Of a DNA stretch of 64,000 bases, positions 32,601-60,952 are shown piece by piece; within the stretch, counting starts at the first letter, position 1, and every line of letters starts with the position of its first letter. A model generated the notes under the pieces. That model was not told where the DNA came from. It did not search any database and saw only the letters and a program-made list of their open reading frames with translations. Source of the stretch: Rostratula benghalensis (Eukaryota > Chordata > Aves > Charadriiformes > Rostratulidae); assembly GCA_013399305.1 (NCBI GenBank), contig VXAI01000082.1, forward strand, positions 805,814 through 869,813, given 5' to 3'. Both the position numbers and the translations under genes were made by a program.

Positions 32601-35600
32601 ACTTTGTCACCATCAACGAAGCATCACTCTCTGGTCTACCACACCTTAAATAAAGATTGACAGTTTTAGCCAGGGAGTCTTTAGAGAGGAAAAATGCATT
32701 TTTGTAAGAGTTTTCTACAAAGCTGCTTTAGATGGGAGTTTACACCTCCCTCGCCGATGAAATGAAATCACAGTTCTACTGCTTGCTGAACTCTGTTTGT
32801 GCACCTCTGCAGCAGGAAAAAAGTTGTCAAGGTTTCTTTTGTTCTTTAAACCTAACACTCCTGTCGACAGGTACTTGTTTATCCCTTGAGTTATTTTGCA
32901 GTCAATTGTTGTTTTATTTAAACCAACTATAACCAACACTTGAGGTTGTTCAGCCTGGAGAAGGCCCCTGGGAGACCTTACAGCAGCCTTACAGTACCTA
33001 AAGGGGGCCGACAGGAGAGATGGGGAGAGACTCTTTGTCAGGGAGTGTCAGTTTTAAACTGGAAGAGCAGAGATTTAGATTAGATATTGGGAAGAAATTC
33101 TTTCCTGTGAGGGTGGTGAGACACCGGAGCAGGTTGCCCAGAGAGGCTGTGGATGCCCCATCCCTGGAGCATTGAGCAACCTGCTCTAGGGAGCTGGAAC
33201 TAGATCAGCTTCAAGGTCCTTTCCCACCCACGGTCCTTTCCCACTCTTACGATTCTACAACTGTAAAACTTTAAGTCTAAAAGCCATTCAGATTTCGGAA
33301 CTTACCTTATACAAGTAAAGCCAATTCCATGCAAAACTGATGAGAAAACTTATTAATAAAACACGTTTCAGCTGAACAAACCAATGAATACGTGTCCAGA
33401 GCTCTGTAGCTATTAAAATTACAATGCATACTAAGCACAAGAGTATCTGAAAAAGAAAACAGGAAAAAATGTGATCCAGATTTGGAATTTTCCAAGCTTA
33501 GTGCTGGTAAACATGCAGGAACTTCCAACTTTGGTTTTTACTGGTGGGATGTGCACAGCACAGGTGAGAGAATTTCCCCTTGCTTTCACAGGGTGGCTGC
33601 AGCAGTACAAGGCAGAAAGTTTCATGGTGTTACTAGTTACTTACTCCACAGTAGTTGCACTATAAATACCAGTAGTTATTCCTAGCACAGCCTTACCTTG
33701 CAGTTGCTCATTTCTTTCTTGTGATACTTAGTTATTTCTGCCTTAAGATATTTCTCATTTCCATGACCTGCTGTCATGGTTTTGGCCGGATTGGCCAGGC
33801 TTCAGTCTCCTTCATTTTACAGTCTCCTTCCAGGCGAGGACCCCTAACAAGAGGTTAGGCTGCTGACAGCTCCCTTTTTGCATCTGGCTTCCAAGGACCA
33901 CCCTCAAAACTAGACTGGCTGCTTCTTTCAGCATTGTGTCAGCATAAAACATACGTTGGCATATTCTGAACGATAAAGATGTATTCAGAGAGCTTCAGCT
34001 TATTACAGCTCCTCAGCTTACCCCTTCATAATTCCCTGTCAGAGAATGTCACATTTTCACACAGTCACTCTCCTCCTCTCCAAAACTATACACATTTTTT
34101 TCCACAAAGTTCACAAAAACCTGTAACCTATAAAATCTAAGACCTCAAATATATACCTGTCTCAACAGAAATATATTCCAGCTCCTGCAGAAGCTGTTGG
34201 CTTCTCTGGGAGTTGAACCAGAGACAAATCTGGAAGACTTATAATGCAGGAGTTGCCAGCTTAAGTGGTAAGAAAGTACTAGAGGCTAATGAGTCACCCA
34301 ACACAGATACAAAAGACATAAAAAGAAAGTGTAACAGAAAATAATACAAAGCTACACAAAGAAAAGATGAGCAGAGGAGTAAGAAAACATCAATCCTCAT
34401 TTCAAGTGAACACATCACCTCTACCTTCAGCAGCCACGAAAGCAAGAGTGACTCGCTCTGAGTATGATGGAGGAACTGCTTTCGGTGCGGAGCTGAGATG
34501 GTGACGGGCATTGGCTACACTCCCACAAAGAAACTGGAGAAAACAGCAACTGAACAACAACAACAAAACCCCTTTCTTCTTCTCTTACCATAAACATATT
34601 ATGTAGATCAATTCCAAAAGTGTCTTCAAATCTCCAGTGCCAAGCTTCGTAATCGTGGTGCTTAAAGTTGATCAAAATATCACTAAGTGCATCATCCACA
34701 GCACCCGACTGCCAAGTTTCCTCGTTGAGGAACCGGAGGATCTCCAGATAGGTCTGTTGTGTCAGGATGATCTCAGCATCGTAATGGACACGGCCCACGT
34801 TTCCCTCAGGCTGAGTTCAAAGCAGAGCAAAACGAAGGTTAAAAGCTGCTTATTTGGAAATAGAATTACATCTGAAAGCCCGTTTCCCTGTGCAAACCCT
34901 TGTTAAACACCCCCTGGCTGTACCAGCAGCTCTGGAAGCAGACTGCAGGATGAAGACGTGCGATGGGGAGGGCACTACGATTCTGTAACTTTTTTGTTTG
35001 TTCTTCTAAACAATATAAAACATGAGTGCAACTGGTTTGTACTCCTTCAATTCTACACAAAAAAACCTAAAACATGAAGTGGGTTATTGCACCTGTTACT
35101 AAAATTTTAGAGCCACTTCTCATTAACAAGTATTAATTACTAATGGACTATGTCTGCCCCGATCACAGCTGGGTAATGCAGGCAGAAGCTCTTAAATAAT
35201 GAAGTATAACATTGTTTGGTTTTAGTCCTCTACCTCTGAATAGAAAAACACATCTCCAAAGACAATCTAATGAAGTAATAAGGTGATTCTTACACACAAA
35301 CTCTAATAAGTTCTTGTATTCCCAGACAGTTAGAGCGGTAGAGTCTAAAATAGAGGCCTAACAGGTCTACAACAAACAAGCAAACAAACAAAAATCTGTC
35401 TCTTCCAAGTTTAACAACCATTAGTGTGACCTGAACGGGGTACTGCTGTAGCCCCATCCCAGCAACAGACATTTAGGTACACACTTAGGTTCCTGCAGCC
35501 TGCCTTCCTCCAGATACTCTACAGACCAAAGGGCAACTGCCTCTCCTGAGCAAACACGGGTAGCTGACAGCAGTAGGGATGTACCCCTCATCCTCCCCTC

Positions 35601-38600
35601 TGCAATTCAGTTCCCCTCGTTTGAATCTGAAGTAACCCAGAATAATTCATCAACACTTAATAACTGCGAAAAACACATATATATTAATTAATTTTAATGC
35701 ACATTCCCATACTCACAAGGCCAAGTTTCCCAGCTTCATTTAAAATCTTATTCAAGTATCGCTTGAAAATATAAAAGCTACGGCTTTCGCGTGATTTGGC
35801 ATTCCTCTGCTCACACTCTGCAACCTGCAGCATAAACACATTCGATTCACTCCTTGCCCAAAGCAGCTTGTTCACAAGAGAAAAAAAACCAAACCCCTAC
35901 CCAAGAGGATTAAGAGAGGCACATTTCTTTAGGTTAGCAATAACCCCATGATTGGTTCACCAGATAGAAAAGGCTTGCAATTGCTGAAGATAATACTTTT
36001 ATGGGACTGGTCAGTACTGGAGATTTCAGATCTGCTAATAATACAGCCTGAATACTAACCTGGGTAAACCTAGAAAAAAATAAAGAACCACGTCTCCTTA
36101 AAATTTCACTTTATATCAGAAAAATAAAATAAAGAGGACTGTAAAAAATACTAAGTAACTGAGACATTAAAATTACACATCCCATTGGGGCTCCAGATGG
36201 CTGAGGGAAGTGAGAGCATCAGCCCCTCCTCCCGGTCTCGGAGGAAGAAGCCGCGTGAGGGGCTTTACAGCGGCTTCCCAGAGCTGCAGCGCTGCACCTT
36301 ACAGTCAGCCACAAGCACGTTTTCTATCCCCCACAGCCCACCCTGGAGATCCAACAGAACCAAACAGCCTGGAAAAGAAAGGTCTCTCAGCTTTTGGCAG
36401 CACAGTGTAACGCCAACACCACCTTTAATCTGTTGACACTGGATGGAAACAGGTAGCCCCTGTCAACCCCTGTTACACTGTCAAACCTTGGAGGAACAGA
36501 CCTCGGTAAGCAGAGCAGCAATTCAGAACTGAGCTCAAACCACTTCCAGTCTCTCCTCTCAATGAAGAGGTTCCCCCTGTATAACCCATGCTCCCTCATG
36601 AATTACATCAGCAATTCCCCTGTCTACACTACCTAGAAAAGCACCATCAGAAAGCACAAACTATAAAAGGCTGGAAAATATTCTGAAGTTCTGTAACAAA
36701 CCTTCCGTTGCAAGGAATCTACTTCCCTTGAAGACCTCAGTAAGACTTCAGTACTGACTGTATCCACAGCCTTGTCCTCAGCATCATGGTAGTTTGCCTA
36801 AAATTACAGAAGGAAAACACCTATTTTTACAATCAAAGAATTTTATCAGTTCACTGTGTTACACTTCTATAGTCAGATCACTTTAAAAGGAGCAAAGGAG
36901 CTAAAACCTCACTGTTGGTCTTTGCTGCCAGTACTCTCCCAACCACACTCTGGTTGCCTCTGCTGCACTTTCAGGTTCCAACCAGACAAATTGTTTTAAG
37001 TTTGTCTTAACCCACGCTGCCTTCAGAAGGTGAGGTCTCGGCCTTTCCTCCCCCCATCTGCCCTTTCCCCTCCTCTGAGCACAGGTGAGCCAGGCAGCAC
37101 ACCAGATTAGATAACTGGGCTGGCTAAAAACCCACTCAGCAAGCACAGGGGCAGTTTCCAGCCAGCCAAATTCCTGGCCCAGCTGGCCACGCAGCTGCCC
37201 AGACTGAGAGTAAACACCACAGCCCACACTCTGGGTTTGTGAAACAACATCCCATTTTCTCCTGCTGATTGCTCTGACTTAAGTTTTAGGAGTGCTGCTT
37301 CTACACAGCCAGGTGTGTGCCTTGAGGGAAGTCTCCAACAAGAACTGCAACATCACACAAGTCAGTGAATTCACACTGCTATGAAGTGTGGAGGACTTGG
37401 CTGGCCCACACGGCCTGCCTCGCTGCAGAGCAGAAAAGGAATCTTGAAAACAGTGATTAACCCAAAGCAGGCATTATTCTGCCTGAAGATGCAGTTCTCT
37501 TTTCATGGGAGACGACAGTAAACCTCCTAATATTTCTTTTAATAAAAGCTGAAGCAGTTGGGCACCAAGTTTAAAGCTTGCTGCTGAATTTTAGGGATGC
37601 TAATAACGACCAGGTGGACTTGGGGCAGGTGAAGGCTGAGGAGGAGAGAAATAATGGCGTTTGTATTTTCAAAGCTCTAGAAAATTAGTCTGAAGCATTA
37701 AATTGGTATTATTCAAGACCACAGAAACAAAACTTGAAAGATGAAGCACGACAAAAATCAGGGGTGCTCACCCAACCAGTTGCAGTTTACAGTGTCACGT
37801 GTGCACTGGATAAACCATATGCATCTCATGATGTACACAGAGTCCAGCTGTTGCACAAAAATTCCATTCACCTTGTTAAAACTAGCTGTTTATACTCCAT
37901 CTTCTCCTCACAAAGTACAGCACTCGCCCCCTGTTCTGATCCTCCTTCTGAAAACACCCATGCCCAGCGTTACAAAACACTGTTAACATTTGTAGTATTC
38001 TCACACAACAAATTTGGCTGATTCCCACATTACTGGGCAACAGGATAATCCAAGTAAAATATAATAGACAGATAGTTAACTCCCCAGATTTTTATCAGCA
38101 AGGAACTAAGATATTTAACACAATACTTCAGAAATTGGCAAGAGCCATTTAACCCAATATTCCTCAGAGAAATAACGTGTGGAGCCACAACCTGCAGAAA
38201 CCAGCCTGGGACAAGAGAAGCAGCTTGGTTTCTGTGACCTGATCAGTGTGCAACAGAAACGCATCAGTAAAAGGTCCTGAGCTAATTATCTACAATAGCA
38301 GATTGCCTCTTTTGTTTCTTACAATTTTAGCAATAGACACTCAAGGCTTTCCCATAGGTAGATTCAGAGGGCTTATCAGACCTCAAAAAAGATGACAATT
38401 TCACAACTTAAATCTTTCAACACTATGTGGTGTGGCTGAAGGACTGCTTAGGAAAGAGATGTGTTCTTTCACCCTTCTTCTTGTTCTACCTTGTAAGGTC
38501 TCCTCATCGTTCCTGATGCTGCATCGTAATTGAGCATATCCGTGGGGTCAATCCATTCATCATCTTGACCTTTACTGCTGCCCATTAGCACAACTGCACA

Positions 38601-38621
38601 CAACACCAAAGGAAACAGCAT
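29414..38621 (-). CDS. CLCC1: chloride channel CLIC-like protein 1, ER membrane protein
   Basis: CLCC1 is an endoplasmic-reticulum membrane protein with reported anion-channel activity. It is needed for ER ion balance, and human variants cause retinal degeneration (established knowledge). Exons in transcript order: 38621-38490, 36797-36702, 35824-35717, 34810-34589, 33446-33306, 31869-31776, 31282-31185, 31102-30956, then 30444 to either a stop at 30145 or a possible donor at 30184. A candidate terminal exon is 29641-29414. The first eight give 346 codons in frame. A signal peptide covers about 1-18, followed by DDEWIDPTD. Transmembrane segments lie near 187-204, 214-232 and 329-350, as in mammals. 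Length is 445 aa without the last splice or 508 aa with it, against about 551 in human. The transmembrane core is well conserved; the tail is not. Confidence 0.93.
30145..30444 (-). CDS. CLCC1: CLCC1 coding exon 9 (end of TM3 and cytosolic tail)
   Basis: Starts at residue 347 after acceptor [28 protein letters not shown] continues TM3 and matches the human YGAG.SVHVLRH region. A proline- and tyrosine-rich tail follows, and the frame runs to TAG at 30147-30145 (99 codons). If the weak donor CAA|GTAGAA is used, the exon ends at 30184 after 87 codons. Confidence 0.88.
   Translation of the reverse strand, partial: AFFYGAGSSVSVLRYLTSSQRTVLPPPDCQPEQIDFGQYEGSKSDGCYLQKPPYYRGSYDRGDAPVRAGAGSSSPDVVHRDNEPDKQVEECHKAEPGVC
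30956..31102 (-). CDS. CLCC1: CLCC1 coding exon 8 (TM3)
   Basis: Residues 298-346. [20 protein letters not shown] is followed by [12 protein letters not shown] and the hydrophobic start of TM3 ([12 protein letters not shown]). It is phase 0 at both ends and one of the best conserved parts of the family. Confidence 0.96.
31185..31282 (-). CDS. CLCC1: CLCC1 coding exon 7
   Basis: Completes codon 265 and encodes residues 266-297: [20 protein letters not shown], then [12 protein letters not shown]. It matches human [18 protein letters not shown] closely. Confidence 0.96.
31776..31869 (-). CDS. CLCC1: CLCC1 coding exon 6
   Basis: Residues 234-264 plus one base: [20 protein letters not shown], then [11 protein letters not shown]. 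The GATCG|GTAATT donor gives a phase-1 junction that restores Glu-Trp-Phe with the next exon. Confidence 0.95.
32941..33261 (+). mobile_element. CR1 LINE 3' end in CLCC1 intron 5
   Basis: About 320 bases of CR1 3' sequence in plus orientation, antisense to CLCC1. It contains TTCAGCCTGGAGAAGG, GGTGGTGAGACACCGG and TTGCCCAGAGAGGCTGTGGA, ending in a degraded ACGATTCTAC tail. It lies only about 45 bases from the exon at 33306. Confidence 0.9.
33306..33446 (-). CDS. CLCC1: CLCC1 coding exon 5 (TM1 and TM2)
   Basis: Residues 187-233. TM1 reads [17 protein letters not shown], a short basic loop follows ([11 protein letters not shown]), and TM2 reads [18 protein letters not shown]. Phase 0 at both ends with a clean TTTTTCAG acceptor. 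Confidence 0.97.
33772..34170. mobile_element. possible degraded LTR-type element
   Basis: A stretch of CLCC1 intron 4 opens with TGTCATGGTTTTGGCC, reminiscent of the 5' terminus of many avian endogenous-retrovirus LTRs, and ends near a CA about 400 bases on. No target-site duplication or coding remnant is visible, so this is a weak call by resemblance only. Confidence 0.2.
34589..34810 (-). CDS. CLCC1: CLCC1 coding exon 4 (lumenal domain)
   Basis: Residues 113-186. It begins [20 protein letters not shown] and continues with [17 protein letters not shown] residues ([20 protein letters not shown]) and [12 protein letters not shown], just before TM1. It matches the human lumenal region closely. 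Confidence 0.96.
35717..35824 (-). CDS. CLCC1: CLCC1 coding exon 3
   Basis: Residues 77-112. It begins [17 protein letters not shown] and ends [17 protein letters not shown], equivalent to human FRRYLNKILIEAGKLGL. Confidence 0.95.
36702..36797 (-). CDS. CLCC1: CLCC1 coding exon 2
   Basis: Residues 45-76, a poorly conserved lumenal segment ([18 protein letters not shown] and on to DSLQRK). It is supported mainly by in-frame GT-AG sites on both sides and by the DSL..K match to human. Confidence 0.85.
36798..38489 (-). other. CLCC1 intron 1 of the coding region
   Basis: A 1.7 kb intron with no recognised repeat or RNA gene. Short open frames on both strands appear to be chance. Confidence 0.8.
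38490..38621 (-). CDS. CLCC1: CLCC1 coding exon 1 (signal peptide)
   Basis: Residues 1-44; the exon extends one base into the 5' UTR, to 38622. A hydrophobic signal peptide ([18 protein letters not shown]) precedes [20 protein letters not shown]. Asp25, the residue altered in a human retinitis pigmentosa family, is present. The first ATG is used; it lies directly after the acceptor ATACAG|G. Confidence 0.95.
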
Positions 38622-38950
38622 CCTGTATCACTAAATACAACAAGAAATTCAGATATTTAGTTTAGGGTGTAACGTGCTGTACAAAAAAACCCCCAACCCC
38701 AAAACAATCCTACAACATGAAAACAGTATTCTCCAATGTTGTTTAAAAACTCAGCAGGTTAAGTTTCACTTTTGTAATTCTTTTCCCAAAGAAAACACTG
38801 GCAAGAACACTCAACAATGGGACAGCATAAGACTGGATCAACAGAACTAGCTGTGGTTATCAGCAGGCACAGAGCAGAGTTCAGCATTGCTAAATACAGT
38901 AACACAGCACTCCAGGCGAGGATCTAAGCACCGTTATGGCCACAGAAATT

Positions 38951-39435
38951 CATAGAATCATAGGAGCATAGAATTGTCTAGGTTGGAAGGGACCTTTGAG
39001 GTCACCTAGTCCAACCATCAACCTAACTCTGATAAAAAATACCACCCCACCACTAAACCGTACCAACTGAGCACTATGTTAACCTGTCTTCTAAACACCT
39101 CCAGGGATGGTGCCTCAACTGCTTCCCCGGGCAGCCCGTTCCAATGCTTGATAACCCCTTCACTGTACACATTCTTCCTCATGAACCTCCCCCGGTGCAA
39201 CTTCTGGCCTTTTCCTCTTGTCCTATCGCCTGGGACGCGGGAGAGACTCGACCCCCACCTTTCAGGTGGCTGCAGAGAGCGATGAGGTCTCCCCTCAGCC
39301 TCCTCTTCTCCAGGCTGAACAACCCCAGCTCCCTCAGCCTCTCCTCATAAGGCTTACTCTCCGAGCCCCTCACCAGCCTCGTTGCTCTTCTCTGGACCCG
39401 CTCCAGCACCTCAATGTCTGTTTTGCAGTACGTCT
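38951..39435 (-). mobile_element. CR1 LINE 3' end abutting the CLCC1 CpG island
   Basis: About 485 bases of CR1 in reverse orientation. It starts with the CATAGAATCATAG tail and runs through GTCTAGGTTGGAAGGGACC, TTCCAATGCTTGATAACC and CTCTTCTCCAGGCTGAACAA to the ORF2 end (CTCTGGACCCGCTCCAGCAC). It is longer and better preserved than the other copies. It lies in the CLCC1 5' UTR intron, in the same orientation as CLCC1. Confidence 0.93.
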
Positions 39436-39439
39436 TTCC

Positions 39440-40225
39440 AAGGCCGGGAGGATGTTCCCGCCCTGCCCGGGTGGCAGCCACGGCGGTACCACCTCGCTGC
39501 TGGGCCGCCCGCCCGCTTCCCTCTGCCCGGCCCCGACCCCGACCCCGCTCGGGCCCACCCCCGGGCAGGGCCGCGCACCCCCGGAGGGCGCCGCCACGTA
39601 CGTTACAAGCGCTGAAACGGCAATGACCGAGGCACCCCGCACGCTTCTCCCCCGCCTTCCCCGCGGCCTTGTTTACCTCAGACACCAGCGCCGCGGCCTC
39701 CCAGCTCCTTCCCAGCTCCCGCCGCTTCCTCTCGACTTCACCGCGGGGAGCGCGCCAGGGCCCGGGCAGGGCGCAGGCCGAGCCCAGGGGCTCCAGTCAG
39801 CGGCCCCGCCACCGCCTCCCCAGCACCTGAAGGGCCGCAGGCGGCCCGCATCGCCAGGCCCCCGCAGGCCGGAGAGGGCTGTCGCGCAACTCCCTCCCCT
39901 CAGGCCAGCGTTCCCGCCGCTCGCTCCCCAGGCCCGGCTCCACCCCGCCCCGGGGCCCAGGCGCAGCCGCTCTCACAGTCCGGGAGCGGGCGGGCGAGCC
40001 GAGAAGCGGCCGCGGAGGCTTCGCTCCGGCGGCGGGAGGCGCTGGCGGGCTCGGCCCCACCCCGCGCGGCCTCCGGCGGGGGCAGCGGCTGCCCAGCCCG
40101 AAAGCCCGGCGGCCGGGAGGGGCCGGGGCGGCAGGAGGCGGCAGGGAAGAGTAATTGGCAGGTTAGCGAGCAGGGGGTGTAAGCAGCCATACAGCCCCGC
40201 CTCCCTCCCCTTTCCCGGCCTGTAA
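39440..40225 (-). promoter_or_regulatory. CpG island, probable CLCC1 promoter
   Basis: About 790 bases of very high GC with dense CG dinucleotides and G/C-box-like runs, bounded by AT-rich DNA on the right and the CR1 copy on the left. CLCC1 begins just below it, so this is its likely promoter. Long open frames here are the usual artefact of GC-rich sequence. Confidence 0.85.
39677..39760 (-). other. CLCC1: probable CLCC1 non-coding first exon (5' end uncertain)
   Basis: On the minus strand a good donor, TCTGAG|GTAAAC, lies at 39676/39677 inside the CpG island and could splice to the acceptor at 38622/38623. The upstream limit given is a guess because no transcription start can be read from sequence. 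Confidence 0.4.
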
Positions 40226-40660
40226 GGCATTTATTTGTTCATCGCCCGCAGTTCTAGGCAGACATACAGGAAAAACACTTCCCTTTAGTAAATAAAAAGC
40301 AAGGGACAGCGTTAAAACTAGCTCCTCTCTGCAAAGACACAAGTTGTAATAAAATCCAGCACTTCAGTATTTGTAACGCTAAGTAAAACAAGTCTGCTTG
40401 CTTCGACCACAGATGGCAACTAGAGGAACAGAACAGTTAGAATTCGTGTTTTCCTCCAGAGCAGCAGGACTTTAACCCACATGACCAATATAGAAAAAAA
40501 ATATAAATAAAAGTATTATTACTTATCACAATGCAAAGGAAAGGGTATCAAAGATCAAAAGCCTCTTCTAGTTCTAGGCACACAACAGATTTTGACCTAC
40601 AGCTTAAGGATCAGAGCTGCAAAACCGGGAATCCAAAGCAAGAGATGAGACAGCTGCAGG
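40226..40660. other. WDR47-CLCC1 intergenic spacer
   Basis: About 430 bases of AT-rich DNA between the CpG island and the WDR47 poly(A) region. No repeat or exon is seen. Confidence 0.7.
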
Positions 40661-41927
40661 TGTTGGAGGTCTTTATTGAGATTATAGCACAGATACACTT
40701 CTATAGTTACCTTTCCACTTTTATACGATAGTTAAAAATGCTTGCTACAGTGCACATATAATTTAGTAACCGAGAAGATCCCAAACTTAACTGCAGTTCA
40801 AATAAATAAATAACCTAATGTTTAAGGTTTATATTTTAAAAAGTAAAAGGAACTGTACAATATGAAAATATAACCATACATAAACATTAGAATCTAAAGT
40901 TTTGTAGAAATAAAACTGCAGTTTCCCTATACATAAACAGTGCAAGAAATAAAATTCAGATAAGCTTCTGAACTGGGAATTCCAACCATTTAATTTTTAA
41001 ATTATCATGCAGACATAGCATTTTAAGCCATGCTGGTTTCTATTATAGCATTAATGGTATCCTTTTTACTTGAAAAACTGATAGCCATTAAGCTCACTGT
41101 GACAACTGCTGCCAATCCACTCTCTTCTACAGTACATTATACACAGAGGTATTCTGTTGCATTCAAAAAGTAAAATATTACATGTTTCTACAGCAAAACA
41201 AATTTCCCAATATTTTACTTTTTTTCCCCCTCCAACATGTTAGCTTGTTCAAAACAATGTCACATAGTAAAAACAGCAACATTTCCCCCAGTTTAGATGA
41301 AAAGAAAGAAAAGTACCCACACTAAATAATGGACCATAATCAAGATGTGGTTACTGCCTAGTCACCTTACAGGTCCAAGATTTATTACTAAAAAAGTTGA
41401 AACTGTGGAGATGTTACAAGATTTGTCCTCTTGTTCAGAAGTGATGAATATAATAAATCTGAAAAAACAGTGGAAGTAATTTATCTTTTGTGTGTGCGTG
41501 TGTGTAAGTAGTTACATACAACTTGATTAAAGTGGTGCTCAACTGAAGTTTCTGTATAAAATTCTCATTGAGGCAAAGACCAAGGAATGCAATTCATACC
41601 CAACTGTAAACACGTCATTCATGTTACCTGGAGTGCACATCGACAACGTTAAGAGTTCTCCTCATAGACTTTGGCAACAAGACTACAATAGGTCACAGCA
41701 GCATGAGTTCACATGGAAGACTGAAAGCACTGCAAAAGAATATACTAAAAAACACCAAGACCTCCGAAAAATAACCAGAAAAATCTGTGACAAGTGCCCC
41801 TCCTCTTGACACGCCACTCTCCTGCCCAACTGCTGCTCTCCCAATGCCTAATGATTATTACTTTGTTTTTAGTTCTGTAGTCTCAGGTGTCTGTGCTTTA
41901 GCTGCAGGGGTTGCCGTTGGTTGCACT
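40661..41927 (-). other. WDR47: WDR47 3' UTR
   Basis: About 1.27 kb, AT-rich and without introns or credible coding, following the WDR47 stop. It ends close to a canonical AATAAA on the minus strand (TTTATT at 40672-40677). The exact cleavage position is inferred. Confidence 0.75.
40672..40677 (-). terminator. WDR47 poly(A) signal AATAAA
   Basis: Reads TCAATAAAGACC on the minus strand, a canonical poly(A) signal context about 1.25 kb after the stop codon. Confidence 0.65.

Positions 41928-60952
<19,025 letters not shown>

Noticed and set aside
39179..39685. 168-codon minus-strand open frame
   Set aside because: Its C-terminal half is CR1 ORF2-derived peptide and its N-terminal half is CpG-island sequence. 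It also crosses the probable CLCC1 first-exon donor.
39218..40225. 335-codon plus-strand open frame
   Set aside because: It runs from antisense CR1 into the CpG island. The peptide is Pro/Ala/Arg/Gly-rich and unstructured, as expected of GC-rich non-coding DNA with few stops.
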